Assembly (NCBI RefSeq): GCF_018882155.1
Contig: NZ_JACVPA010000001.1
Location: 372,001 to 436,000 of the forward strand
Reading direction: 5' to 3'
Length of the DNA: 64,000 nucleotides
Source: Polynucleobacter nymphae
Lineage (GTDB): Bacteria; Pseudomonadota; Gammaproteobacteria; Burkholderiales; Burkholderiaceae
A program made the position numbers and the translations under genes. How positions within the stretch are numbered: the stretch's first letter is position 1; every line of letters starts with the position of its first letter. Below are positions 25,897-34,712 of this stretch, one piece after another. The notes beneath the pieces were generated by a model. That model made no database searches and was not told where the DNA came from. It worked only from the letters and a program-made list of their open reading frames with translations.

Positions 25897-26868
25897 TTAC
25901 TTTGGCTTGAATTCTTTTACTGCACGCAATAAGCCCTGCCATTGCTGAGCAAAAAGATTGTGTGATACGGCCAAATTTCTTACCCCTGTAGGATAGACCT
26001 CTTTCGGGAAGATGGCGGTTTTAAATACGATATCCCACCAGGGAAACAAAATGCCAAAATTGCAACCGCCCAACACACCGGGCTTACCAATTGCCTCATG
26101 ACCATAACCTACTGCATGATGCATGCGATGAAACATTGGCGATACCAAAAAGTATTGGCCTTTGCCCAGATGCACTTTGATATTGGCATGCTGCCAGCTC
26201 TGAATAAATTGACTCAATACAATCAAGATAATGAATTGTCCTGGAGATACGCCGAATAGAAGTGCAAAGAAGGCCAGCACTACTGCGCGCATGGTGTCAT
26301 CCAAAATATGATTACGGTTATCAGACCATGCAGTCATCACCGTTTGACTATGGTGCAATGAATGTAATTGCCACCACCAGCTAAAAGAATGAGATGCACG
26401 ATGGTATAGATACTCCACCAGGTCAAGCAGTACCAAATACACCAAGAAACTCACTACTGGAACTGAGGTAACTCCGGGCCACCAAGATTCAACATTAAAA
26501 CGATCGAAGCGAAAATCATGCAAGATGGAATCAATTTGGAAAAAGAAGCCAGAGATCGTAATAAAAATGAGCCCATGAAAAATACCTAGGCGATGAAACA
26601 AGGTGTAGAAGACGTCTGCCGTACTGGCTTTTGAAAAACGCTCCTGTGTCTCTGCAGGGGCTAAGCGTTCCCAGGTTCTCAAGACAAGCATAATCAGAAT
26701 AATTTGAATGCAGCCAAACAAAAACCAATCGATACCATCAAAGACATCTTCTGCCCAAGACATTAAATCGAATTGATATAGCAATGGCCCGATAATTTTG
26801 GCAAACAAAAACTCCTGAACGCTGCCATAAGCGCTAGAGATGATTGAAGTGGTAGAGTTCAAATCCAT
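25897..26868 (-). CDS. Sterol desaturase / fatty acid hydroxylase family membrane protein
   Basis: The 323-residue protein has several membrane segments (around residues 50-65, 95-115, 137-152, 195-225) and the di-iron histidine clusters of the fatty acid hydroxylase superfamily: HRASH (156-160), HSLHH (169-173) and HRMHH (247-251), followed by GYGHEAIG. Family members hydroxylate or desaturate lipids, sterols or carotenoids in the inner membrane using oxygen. The lipid substrate here is unknown. It is 3 bp downstream of the deacetylase-like gene, so the two are co-transcribed. Confidence 0.85.
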   Translation of the reverse strand: MDLNSTTSIISSAYGSVQEFLFAKIIGPLLYQFDLMSWAEDVFDGIDWFLFGCIQIILIMLVLRTWERLAPAETQERFSKASTADVFYTLFHRLGIFHGLIFITISGFFFQIDSILHDFRFDRFNVESWWPGVTSVPVVSFLVYLVLLDLVEYLYHRASHSFSWWWQLHSLHHSQTVMTAWSDNRNHILDDTMRAVVLAFFALLFGVSPGQFIILIVLSQFIQSWQHANIKVHLGKGQYFLVSPMFHRMHHAVGYGHEAIGKPGVLGGCNFGILFPWWDIVFKTAIFPKEVYPTGVRNLAVSHNLFAQQWQGLLRAVKEFKPK

Positions 26869-26871
26869 GCT

Positions 26872-27660
26872 TTATTTTGACTGATTTGACGAATTTTTGT
26901 GCGACTTAGGCAATACTCCAAAACAGAAGCCGCGATCCTTCAGACTGACGATTAATTGCTCCAATACCGCCGGAGCCCAAGGATCCTTTCTAGACCAAAT
27001 GCCGAGATGGGCCATAGTGATATCGCCATCTTTGATCTCACGGCTCGCTTTCTCTAAAAGTACGTTGTTTGGGTGCTTATCGGAGTTCAGCTCATCGCCT
27101 AAAAAACCAGTTGGCGCCCAGCCAATATGTTGATAGCCACACATATCCCCCATCCGAATCAAAGTAGGTGAGGTTTTACCACCAGGAGCACGCCAGATCT
27201 TTTGTAATGGCTGACCTGTTAACTCTACAAAACGAAGATCTACATTGCGAATCTCTTTACACATCATCGCTTCGTTATAAAGCATTGTCATCCCAGCTTT
27301 GGGCCCAAATTGCGACTTCTCAAAGACTTCGCCTTTAGGCCCATCTTTTATAAAGTAGGTATGGTCATAAGTATGGCTACCAAAGTGTTGTCCTTCTTTA
27401 GCTAGCTTTTGCCAATAGACCTTCCAAGAATCATCCAAAGCAAAGTCACCTCGGAAAGTCTTCTCATTGGCTAGGAAAAAAGTGGCTTTGACCTCTTGAC
27501 GCTTGAGAATCTCAGCCACTTTTTCAGCAACTGACATATTGCCAGTATCAAATGTGAGATATACCGTTTTATTACAACCAACTGTTTGGGCATTAGCAGC
27601 AGATACAAAGCCAGCCATCAGTATTACTGCAGTGAGATGAATCAGTTGTTTGTACTTCAT
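26872..27660 (-). CDS. Secreted polysaccharide deacetylase-like protein with altered metal motif
   Basis: The 262-residue protein has a signal peptide (cut likely after ANAQ) and a NodB-type polysaccharide deacetylase fold. Motif 1 reads YLTFDTG: the catalytic Asp38 is present but the usual second Asp (TFDDG) is Thr39. Motif 2 is normal, with His96 and His100 in GSHTYDH. The motif-3 region has KIWRAPGGKTSP. Normal members remove acetyl groups from peptidoglycan or polysaccharide with a metal held by Asp-His-His, so activity or metal use may differ. It should be periplasmic. Neighbours are a YVTN propeller gene upstream (8 bp) and the hydroxylase gene downstream (3 bp). Confidence 0.85.
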   Translation of the reverse strand: MKYKQLIHLTAVILMAGFVSAANAQTVGCNKTVYLTFDTGNMSVAEKVAEILKRQEVKATFFLANEKTFRGDFALDDSWKVYWQKLAKEGQHFGSHTYDHTYFIKDGPKGEVFEKSQFGPKAGMTMLYNEAMMCKEIRNVDLRFVELTGQPLQKIWRAPGGKTSPTLIRMGDMCGYQHIGWAPTGFLGDELNSDKHPNNVLLEKASREIKDGDITMAHLGIWSRKDPWAPAVLEQLIVSLKDRGFCFGVLPKSHKNSSNQSK

Positions 27661-27668
27661 AGTGGGGT

Positions 27669-28679
27669 TTATTCCCAGGATGCTCTAGGATAAAAGAAGA
27701 CACCGTGCGGTGATTTACCAACTGGAATCACTGTCATGAGTTTCATGGAAGGGATATCAATCACGCCGACCTTTTTAGCAAAACGTAGAGTGACCCACAA
27801 AGTTTTGCCATCAGGGGTAATTTCCATATCGTCGGGGCCTGCTGGCAAGCCAGTGATATCGCCAACCTTCTCTAAGGTTTGCATATTAATAAGGCTAATA
27901 GAGGATGCAATTCGATTACTCACAAATACATGTTTCTTATCACCTAAGGGGCGAAAGTTATGAGCGCCCTTGCCTGTTGGGATACGCTTAACTTCCTTGC
28001 GCGTCTTCCAATCAATCACTTGGACATAGTCATCGCCAGTAATTCCAACCAATAGATACTGGTCCCCTGGCGTCATCCACAAGCCAGCCGGAACTTTACC
28101 CGTAGGCATCACCCACAATACACTTTGTGTTTCTAGATCAATTGCTGCCAGTTCACTGGAGTCTTGCAATGTGATGAAGGCAGTTTTGCTATCTGCTGTA
28201 AACGCAATATGGCTTGGTGTCTTTGCTAACTTCACTGTTTTAGCTAGCTTAAGATCAGCGCCATTAGCAGCATAAATATCCACCCGGTCTAAACGATTAC
28301 CATTTGCCACAAACCATTTGTGATTAGGTGAGTAGCCAATTTGATAAGGATCGATGATGTTTGGGATTCTGCCGGTTAACTCACCAGTACTTGGGTTCAT
28401 CAACACAACATCATTGCCAGCAGCATTGGCAATCAATAAAGTTTTCTCATCTGGGGTCATCATCAAGTGATGGGGTTCTTTGCCAACAGGGATCGTTTTA
28501 ATCACCTGGCGGCTTGGCATATCAATCAAACTCACCGATGCTTCACCTGAGTTGAGAATCACCGCCAGTTTTGGCATAGCAGTAGTTTGCGCAATGGCAA
28601 CGTGACCTACTGAGAATAGGGTCAATATAGAGCTGGTCGCAATATTGCGAAAACCTCTAATCGTGATAAATGTGCACAT
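27669..28679 (-). CDS. Secreted YVTN-type beta-propeller protein
   Basis: The 336-residue protein has an N-terminal signal peptide (cut likely after AIAQ) and about six to seven repeats of the YVTN/lactonase-like beta-propeller, such as SLIDMPSRQVIKTIPVGKEP, LIANAAGNDVVLMNPSTGE and GVIDIPSMKLMTVIPVGKSP. Such propellers act as binding scaffolds or lactonases in the periplasm; no catalytic signature is evident. It is the first gene of a three-gene row with the deacetylase-like and hydroxylase-family genes, which suggests a shared envelope role (inference). Confidence 0.8.
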   Translation of the reverse strand: MCTFITIRGFRNIATSSILTLFSVGHVAIAQTTAMPKLAVILNSGEASVSLIDMPSRQVIKTIPVGKEPHHLMMTPDEKTLLIANAAGNDVVLMNPSTGELTGRIPNIIDPYQIGYSPNHKWFVANGNRLDRVDIYAANGADLKLAKTVKLAKTPSHIAFTADSKTAFITLQDSSELAAIDLETQSVLWVMPTGKVPAGLWMTPGDQYLLVGITGDDYVQVIDWKTRKEVKRIPTGKGAHNFRPLGDKKHVFVSNRIASSISLINMQTLEKVGDITGLPAGPDDMEITPDGKTLWVTLRFAKKVGVIDIPSMKLMTVIPVGKSPHGVFFYPRASWE

Positions 28680-28738
28680 CCCTCTATTGTAAGCAATGAA
28701 GTGCTAATTAAAGACCTCTAAAACCCAATGGATTTGAC

Positions 28739-31700
28739 TTAGCGCAAGCTCAGTAAAACCTTTTCAAGTCGTTTTAAGGACATTGGCGTTGGTGTTTTAA
28801 GCTCTTGGGCATATAAAGCCACTCTCAACTCCTCTAGCTGCCACCGGAAATCCTGCAGGGCTTGATCCTCGGTCATAGCATAAGAGGCAGAGCCTTTACT
28901 TCCTTGCAACAACTTTTGCCAAGGCCTGGCAACTGACTCCCAATCTTTTTGACATTGCGCATCACGGCTGGGATTAGAGCGCAACTTATCAATCCGCATG
29001 GCAATTGCTTTTAAGTAACGCGGCAGGTGCACAAGCTGCCCGTACGGAATTTGGGCAACAAAATTAGGGAAGATTAAGGCTTGCATTTGGGTTTGCATAT
29101 CTACATAGGCTATAGCTGAAGATGCTTTTGCACTAGCCATCTTTTTCTGTAGATCGGCATGGGCTTGTAATGCATTGAGAGTATGGCGTGAGATTTCTTG
29201 TGCGATGAGCGCTAATCGGGGTTTACCAGCCTGTAAGCGCTCCGTAAATTGCTCTGCATTGATTGGTAGGGGCTCACTCATAAATGCACGCTCCAATGCC
29301 AAATTCAGAATCTGCTCAATTAATCCCTCTACTGAACCGATATTAATAAAGAGCAATCCTAACTCTCGAATACCTGGTAATTGTTTTTGCAGGGCTTTGA
29401 GGGTATCTTTATTGCCTAGAGAAAATAGTCGGCGCAATCCTAAGTGATGTTGCTTTCTGGCTTCGAGCAGATCATCAAAAACTTCTAGGTCACAGTAGTC
29501 ACCTCGATCAACTAATGCGGGGTAACCAAACAAGGTTTTATTCCCTTTTTGAATCTCTAGGGTTTCTGGTAACTCACCGAACTCCCAGGAGCGATAGCCG
29601 CCCTGCTCAACTGAGCGAGCCTTCTGTGTAGATTGAGTGCCTCCTACTTTAGGAGAGTCAACTCCTAACTCCGCTTGCGCAGTCTCTTGAGCAATGGCTT
29701 GGAAGGCACTACGGGCGGTTTCCCCATACTCAGACCGCAGGCGGGCAAGATTTCTTTCTACCTCTAGTTGACGGCCATGCTCATCAATCAGCCTGAAGTT
29801 CATGGATGAATGCAGAGGCAAGGACTCAGGTCTAAAGTCAGTACGTTTAATTTCTAAGCCACGCTCTTTACGAATATCACTCATCAAGCTATCTAAAAAG
29901 TCGCCTATGCCAAATTGCTTTTCTTCAAGCTTGCGCTCTAAGAATGACTTTGCATAGTCAGGCAGCGGCACACAATGACGGCGCAGTTTTTGCGGCAAGG
30001 ATTTGAGTAGTAGTAGCACCTTCTCCTCACACATACCCGGCACTAGCCATTCACAACGACGGCCGTCCACTTGATTGAGTTGCGTTAGTGGCACCACCAA
30101 GGTAACGCCATCTTTCGGGCTACCGGGTTCAAAGTGGTAAGTAAGGTCTAGCTCCGCACCACCAACCATCATTTTCTTAGGGTAACGATCGACCGTAATA
30201 CCGGCAGCCTCATGACGCATCAAGTCTGCTTTTTCTAGCCGTAACTGGATATCTAGGTTGGGTTCTTTTTTAAACCAGGCTTTCAGTCCTTCGCGATTAC
30301 AGATCTCTTTCGGAATGCGTGACTCGTAGAAAGCAAAGAGCAAATCATCATCTACTAAGACGTCAGGACGCCGTGAGCGATGCTCCAGCGCTTCGATTTC
30401 TTTAATGAGACGACAGTTATGCCAGAAGAACCCAAAAAGCCCAGGATATTTTTTCTTGGCATCAGCCTCGGTCTCACGATATAGAGCAGGCGTATCCATC
30501 CGGCCAAACAATCCTTCCTCAACTAAAGCTTGGCGAATGAATAACTCTCTGGCTTCTTCTGCGTTATGCGGCTCATAGCGTACTCGTCGGCCATGATAAA
30601 TAGGTAAACCATACAAGGTGCCGCGTTCAAAGGCCAGTACTTCACCCTGACGGTTATCCCAGAAGGGGTCGCTCAGCGATTTAATCAGGCGATGGGCTGC
30701 CACCTTCTCAACCCACTGCGGTTCAATCTTCGCAATAGTGCGAGCATACATACGGCTAGTTTCTTGAAGCTCCCCTGCCAATATCCAAGCCCCAGCCTTT
30801 TTACCAATCGTTGAGCCTGGCCAGATGAATGGACGAATGCCCCGGGCACCCACATAGCCACCTGTCTTGCTATTGCGGTCTTGAGACTTTTCATCTTCCT
30901 CTTTTTTAGCCACATAACCTAGTAGACCTGTCAGTAGAGATAAATGGACTTGCTCGTAACTCGCTGCAAGGCCATTTTCTTTCCAGCCCTTTTCACTCAG
31001 CATGCTGTGTAATTGAACGTACACATCTCGCCACTCACGCAAGCGACGTGGTGATAAGAATTTACTTCTACACAAATTTTCTAATTGGCGATTGCTATGC
31101 CTATGTTGCAAGGCATCTTGATACCAATTCCAGAGCTTTACAAAACCAAGAAACTCAGAGCGCTCATCTGCAAACTGGAGATGCGCTTGATCAGCCGCAG
31201 CACCTTGATCCATAGGTCGCTCACGGGGATCTTGGGTTGCCAAAGCCGTAGCAATAATAGTGACTTCCTTTAGAGCATTTTGCTCTTTTGCTGCTAACAA
31301 CATTCTGCCAATCCGCGGGTCAAGCGGTAAGTCAGCTAACTGCTTACCAATCGCCGTGAGCTTAAAGCTATTGTTAATATCCTTACTATCAGTAGCATCA
31401 GATTCATCAAACTCAATTGCGCCTAACTCGTCTAGCAGTTGCACGCCATCCGTAATAGCTCTGCCAAGCGGCTTATCAATGAAAGGGAAATGTTGAATTT
31501 TTGGTAAGCGTAGTGCACTCATACGCAATAGCACTGCTGCTAATGAGCTACGGAGAATTTCTGGATCAGTAAATTTGGGGCGGCTTTGATAATCGAGCTC
31601 GCTATATAAGCGGATGCAAATACCATCTGATACCCGGCCACAACGTCCCGCCCTTTGATTGGCCGCTGCTTGTGAAATGGGCTCAATCTGTAATTGCTCT

Positions 31701-32773
31701 ACCTTGTTGCGATAGGAGTAGCGCTTTACCCTAGCCAAACCACTATCAATCACATAACGAATATTGGGAACCGTTAAAGACGTCTCGGCAACGTTGGTTG
31801 TCAGAATGATGCGGCGGCCATTACCCGGACTAAAGACTCTTTCTTGCTCGGCAACGGATTGACGGGCAAACAGGCTGAGAACTTCTGGATGAAAGCGTTG
31901 TTGCAATACATGATCCTTGCGCAGCGCTTCTGCGCAATCCCGAATCTCTCGTTCACCTGGTAAAAATACTAATACATCCCCAGCACCGGATGCGCCCTCG
32001 CGCCAAACATTGGAAATTTCTTCTGTAACTGTTTCCGGAATTTCTTTGGCAGCCTTAGATTCTTTTTTACCATCGGGCTTAGAGTCTGGCTCTAGGGGAG
32101 AATACCGCTGCTCTACCGGAAAGAGACGTCCACTGACTTCAATGACTGGGGCGACTTTACCGTCGATTGTGAAGTGCTCTGCAAAACGCTGGGCATCAAT
32201 TGTGGCTGAAGTGATGATGAGCTTGAGATCGGGCCTCTTCGGCAGTAGCTGTCTAAGATAGCCTAATAAAAAATCAATATTCAGACTACGTTCGTGCGCT
32301 TCATCGATGATGAGCGTGTCATAGGCTTTGAGCTGTGGATCACGTTGGGTCTCCGCCAATAAGATGCCATCGGTCATCAGCTTGATCGAGGCGGTTTGAC
32401 TAGTCTTATCTGCGAAGCGTACTTGATAGCCTACATCCTGACCAATCGGCGAGCCTAGCTCTTGGGCAATTCTCTTGGCTGTGGCAGTAGCCGCTATCCG
32501 GCGAGGTTGAGTATGACCGATCAGCTTACCGCTGTTAATGGTGCCCCTCCCGAGGTCCAAGCAGATCTTGGGTAACTGGGTAGTCTTACCAGAGCCCGTC
32601 TCTCCACAAACAATCACTACCTGGTGGTTCAGCAAGGCGTCCTTGATGATTTGCCTCTGACCAGAGACAGGCAATTCTTCCGGAAAACGGATCTCTAGCC
32701 TGCGTGAGGTGTTGGAAGCAGGCACAGGCTTTGGCATTGCTTTGGGTTTTTGTTGGTTTATGGGCTCTTGCAC
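28739..32773 (-). CDS. hrpA: ATP-dependent RNA helicase HrpA (DEAH family)
   Basis: The 1344-residue protein is a DEAH-box helicase of the HrpA type, close in length to E. coli HrpA (1300). Motif I is GETGSGKTTQLP, motif II is IIDEAHERSLN, motif III is ITSATIDAQRF, and motif VI is QRAGRCGR. An HA2 domain, an OB-fold domain and the long C-terminal DUF3418 region follow. HrpA acts in mRNA processing and in rescue of stalled or colliding ribosomes in E. coli. The GTG at 32773 is the longest start; an ATG at 32737 is equally possible and would free the region overlapping the argA promoter. It is divergent from argA with only 17 bp between start codons. Confidence 0.95.
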   Translation of the reverse strand: MQEPINQQKPKAMPKPVPASNTSRRLEIRFPEELPVSGQRQIIKDALLNHQVVIVCGETGSGKTTQLPKICLDLGRGTINSGKLIGHTQPRRIAATATAKRIAQELGSPIGQDVGYQVRFADKTSQTASIKLMTDGILLAETQRDPQLKAYDTLIIDEAHERSLNIDFLLGYLRQLLPKRPDLKLIITSATIDAQRFAEHFTIDGKVAPVIEVSGRLFPVEQRYSPLEPDSKPDGKKESKAAKEIPETVTEEISNVWREGASGAGDVLVFLPGEREIRDCAEALRKDHVLQQRFHPEVLSLFARQSVAEQERVFSPGNGRRIILTTNVAETSLTVPNIRYVIDSGLARVKRYSYRNKVEQLQIEPISQAAANQRAGRCGRVSDGICIRLYSELDYQSRPKFTDPEILRSSLAAVLLRMSALRLPKIQHFPFIDKPLGRAITDGVQLLDELGAIEFDESDATDSKDINNSFKLTAIGKQLADLPLDPRIGRMLLAAKEQNALKEVTIIATALATQDPRERPMDQGAAADQAHLQFADERSEFLGFVKLWNWYQDALQHRHSNRQLENLCRSKFLSPRRLREWRDVYVQLHSMLSEKGWKENGLAASYEQVHLSLLTGLLGYVAKKEEDEKSQDRNSKTGGYVGARGIRPFIWPGSTIGKKAGAWILAGELQETSRMYARTIAKIEPQWVEKVAAHRLIKSLSDPFWDNRQGEVLAFERGTLYGLPIYHGRRVRYEPHNAEEARELFIRQALVEEGLFGRMDTPALYRETEADAKKKYPGLFGFFWHNCRLIKEIEALEHRSRRPDVLVDDDLLFAFYESRIPKEICNREGLKAWFKKEPNLDIQLRLEKADLMRHEAAGITVDRYPKKMMVGGAELDLTYHFEPGSPKDGVTLVVPLTQLNQVDGRRCEWLVPGMCEEKVLLLLKSLPQKLRRHCVPLPDYAKSFLERKLEEKQFGIGDFLDSLMSDIRKERGLEIKRTDFRPESLPLHSSMNFRLIDEHGRQLEVERNLARLRSEYGETARSAFQAIAQETAQAELGVDSPKVGGTQSTQKARSVEQGGYRSWEFGELPETLEIQKGNKTLFGYPALVDRGDYCDLEVFDDLLEARKQHHLGLRRLFSLGNKDTLKALQKQLPGIRELGLLFINIGSVEGLIEQILNLALERAFMSEPLPINAEQFTERLQAGKPRLALIAQEISRHTLNALQAHADLQKKMASAKASSAIAYVDMQTQMQALIFPNFVAQIPYGQLVHLPRYLKAIAMRIDKLRSNPSRDAQCQKDWESVARPWQKLLQGSKGSASYAMTEDQALQDFRWQLEELRVALYAQELKTPTPMSLKRLEKVLLSLR

Positions 32774-32781
32774 CCTATAAT
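32753..32781 (+). promoter_or_regulatory. Predicted argA promoter giving a leaderless transcript
   Basis: A perfect -10 box TATAAT (32776-32781) lies 17 bp from TTGGTT (32753-32758, 3 of 6 match). Transcription would start near 32788, only about 3 bases before the argA ATG at 32791. No ribosome site is present before that ATG. Confidence 0.5.
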
Positions 32782-32790
32782 TTTCTCACT

Positions 32791-34155
32791 ATGCCAACAA
32801 ATGCACCGAATCAGGCCTCAAGTGCCGAAGAATCTACCCCCAACTTCCCCTTTGTAGGGTGGTTGCGCGACGTTGCGCCCTACATTCATAGCTTCCGTGA
32901 AAAAACCTTTGTGATTGCTTTTGCCGGTGAGCTCGTCCAAGAAATTGGTCTTGAGAATCTGATTGAAGACATTGCCATGTTGCATGCCATGGGCATGCGC
33001 ATTGTTTTGGTCCACGGCATTCGTCCACAGATTGAAGAGCAACTGACCTTACGTAAGATTAAGAGTAAGTTTGGTAAAACCGCAATGCAAAGCTACCGGA
33101 TCACTGATGCTGCTGCACTGGAGTGCGTTAAAGAGGCTGCCGGTGAATTGCGTCTGGATATCGAAGCGGCTTTTAGTCGTGGCTTACCGAATACTCCGAT
33201 GGCAGGATCACGTATTTCTGTGATCTCCGGAAACTTCATTACCGCGATGCCCATAGGTGTGGTTGAGGGTACTGATTACATCCATACCGGCTTAGTGCGC
33301 AAAGTAGACTCCGCATCTATTAGGCTCTCTTTAGATAGCAATAAAATTGTTTTGCTCTCCCCTTTAGGCTTCTCGCCTACTGGACAAGCATTCAATCTAG
33401 CTTATGAAGATGTTGCTGCCTCTACTGCTGCTGCACTTAAAGCAGATAAGTTGATTTTCTTAAGCCCTTACGAAGGGCTCCATGATGCAGAAGGTGATCT
33501 GATTACTGAGCTATCTATGCCTCAACTCCAAGACTATATGGCCGAGAGTAAGAATGTGGATATTGGTATGAAGAGCTTACTCAATATTGCTGGTAGAGCT
33601 ATTAAATCTGGCGTGAGCCGTGTTCACTTCTTACCTTGCAATCAAGATGGTGCATTGCTTGAAGAACTCTTTACCCACGATGGTATTGGTATGATGCTCG
33701 CCTCCTCAGATATTGAGAATTTGCGCGAAGCCAATCAGGATGATGTCGGCGGTATTTTGCAATTGACGATGCCACTTGAAGAAGAAGGTATCTTGGCAGC
33801 TCGGGGACAAGACGTGATTGAGCGGGATATTCAGCGCTTCTCAGTAATTGAGCATGACCGTGTTTTATTTGGCTGCGCTGCCCTCTTTCCTTTCCCTAAC
33901 GGCGTTGGTGAACTTGCATGTTTAGCTGTAGATCCTGATGTTCAAGGCTCAGGCGATGGCGAGCGTCTGCTTAAACGCGTTGAAATGCGCGCCAAACAAG
34001 AAGGTATCAAGAAACTATTTGTTCTCACCACCAGAACAGAGCATTGGTTCTTAAAGCGTGGCTTTAAGCGGGCAACGGTTGACGATTTGCCTGAAGAAAG
34101 AAAGCAAATTTACAACTGGGACCGTAAGTCCATGGTTTTAACTAAAGATCTATAA
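32791..34155 (+). CDS. argA: Amino-acid N-acetyltransferase (N-acetylglutamate synthase)
   Basis: The 454-residue protein makes N-acetylglutamate, the first step of arginine synthesis. It has an N-terminal amino-acid-kinase-like domain (about 20-290; [29 protein letters not shown]) that binds arginine as feedback inhibitor in the family, and a C-terminal GNAT domain (about 305-454; [39 protein letters not shown]). The frame is open from 32704, but the start is placed at the ATG at 32791, where the protein aligns with the family and a TATAAT box sits 10 bases upstream. It is cytoplasmic. yggX follows after 23 bp. Confidence 0.95.
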   Translation: MPTNAPNQASSAEESTPNFPFVGWLRDVAPYIHSFREKTFVIAFAGELVQEIGLENLIEDIAMLHAMGMRIVLVHGIRPQIEEQLTLRKIKSKFGKTAMQSYRITDAAALECVKEAAGELRLDIEAAFSRGLPNTPMAGSRISVISGNFITAMPIGVVEGTDYIHTGLVRKVDSASIRLSLDSNKIVLLSPLGFSPTGQAFNLAYEDVAASTAAALKADKLIFLSPYEGLHDAEGDLITELSMPQLQDYMAESKNVDIGMKSLLNIAGRAIKSGVSRVHFLPCNQDGALLEELFTHDGIGMMLASSDIENLREANQDDVGGILQLTMPLEEEGILAARGQDVIERDIQRFSVIEHDRVLFGCAALFPFPNGVGELACLAVDPDVQGSGDGERLLKRVEMRAKQEGIKKLFVLTTRTEHWFLKRGFKRATVDDLPEERKQIYNWDRKSMVLTKDL

Positions 34156-34178
34156 GAAAAATAAGAAAGGTATTGCAG

Positions 34179-34451
34179 ATGGCACGCATGGTTCAATGCA
34201 TCAAACTTAACAAAGAGGGTGAAGGAATGGATTTCGCTCCACTTCCTGGTGATCTTGGCAAAAAGATTTGGAATCAAGTATCTAAAGAGGCTTGGGCTGC
34301 ATGGTTAAAGCATCAAACCATGCTCATTAATGAAAACCGCCTCAATATGGCTGATCCTCGTGCTCGCCAATACCTTTTAAAGCAGGTTGAAAAGTACTTC
34401 TTTGAAGGTGGTGCAGATATGGCAGAAGGTTATACCCCGCCAGCAGAATAA
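34179..34451 (+). CDS. yggX: Probable Fe(2+)-trafficking protein YggX
   Basis: The 90-residue protein is YggX, a small cytoplasmic protein linked to iron handling and protection of Fe-S clusters from oxidants. The family blocks are all present: [18 protein letters not shown], the Cys in the first strand, [20 protein letters not shown] and the C-terminal [11 protein letters not shown]. The ATG at 34179 is chosen over the TTG at 34173 because AAGG lies 8 bases before it and family members start MARMV. It follows argA closely and is probably co-transcribed. Confidence 0.95.
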   Translation: MARMVQCIKLNKEGEGMDFAPLPGDLGKKIWNQVSKEAWAAWLKHQTMLINENRLNMADPRARQYLLKQVEKYFFEGGADMAEGYTPPAE

Positions 34452-34514
34452 AAAGCGGCTTTATTGGGTATTGCGATACAACATAAATAAATGCCTAAAA
34501 CTTGTTCTCAAGGG

Positions 34515-34543
34515 TTGACACTCTAAAAACTCAGGCATAGGAT
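34515..34543 (+). promoter_or_regulatory. Strong sigma-70 promoter of a predicted small RNA
   Basis: A perfect -35 TTGACA (34515-34520), a 17-bp spacer and -10 TAGGAT (34538-34543, 4 of 6). Predicted start is near 34550. No start codon or ribosome site follows at a sensible distance. Confidence 0.7.
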
Positions 34544-34549
34544 GTAATC

Positions 34550-34708
34550 GTAGTGAGGCAGATATAGTGCCCCGCTACATTGGCGAAAGCCACTTAAGAA
34601 TGAGCATATCTATATGCTCATAGGCTAAGGAACTAAATACCTTCCGAGCGCCTGCGCCATGCAATCCATGGCAAACAACCCGATGGGGAAGCCCCGTCGG
34701 GTTTTTTT
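34550..34708 (+). ncRNA. Predicted structured small RNA of about 158 nt, unidentified
   Basis: The segment lies between a strong promoter and a strong terminator and has no credible reading frame. It can fold into a row of hairpins: about 34550-34578 (GTAGTGAGGC with GCCCCGCTAC), a TGGC-GAAA-GCCA tetraloop hairpin around 34582, a perfect ATGAGCATA/TATGCTCAT hairpin around 34600-34622, an AAGG/CCTT hairpin around 34627-34643, and GCCATG/CATGGC around 34656-34672, then the terminator. It does not match 4.5S, tmRNA or RNase P RNA as I know them. 6S RNA seems unlikely because the ends do not pair. Family and function unknown. Confidence 0.6.
34677..34708 (+). terminator. Rho-independent terminator
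   Basis: Twelve-bp GC-rich stem (AACCCGATGGGG / CCCCGTCGGGTT, one G-U pair) with a 3-base loop and a run of seven T on the plus strand. It ends the predicted small RNA and any yggX read-through. The minus strand has no T-run. Confidence 0.92.
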
Positions 34709-34712
34709 ATTT

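Noticed and set aside
32704..32790. An upstream extension of argA from 32704
   Set aside because: The extra residues are unlike the family, lie within the antisense of the hrpA start, and the TATAAT box falls inside them.
34550..34708. Identity of the small RNA as 6S, 4.5S or a riboswitch
   Set aside because: The 5' and 3' ends do not form the long closing stem of 6S RNA, the 4.5S tetraloop region is missing, and no gene follows on the same strand for a riboswitch to control.
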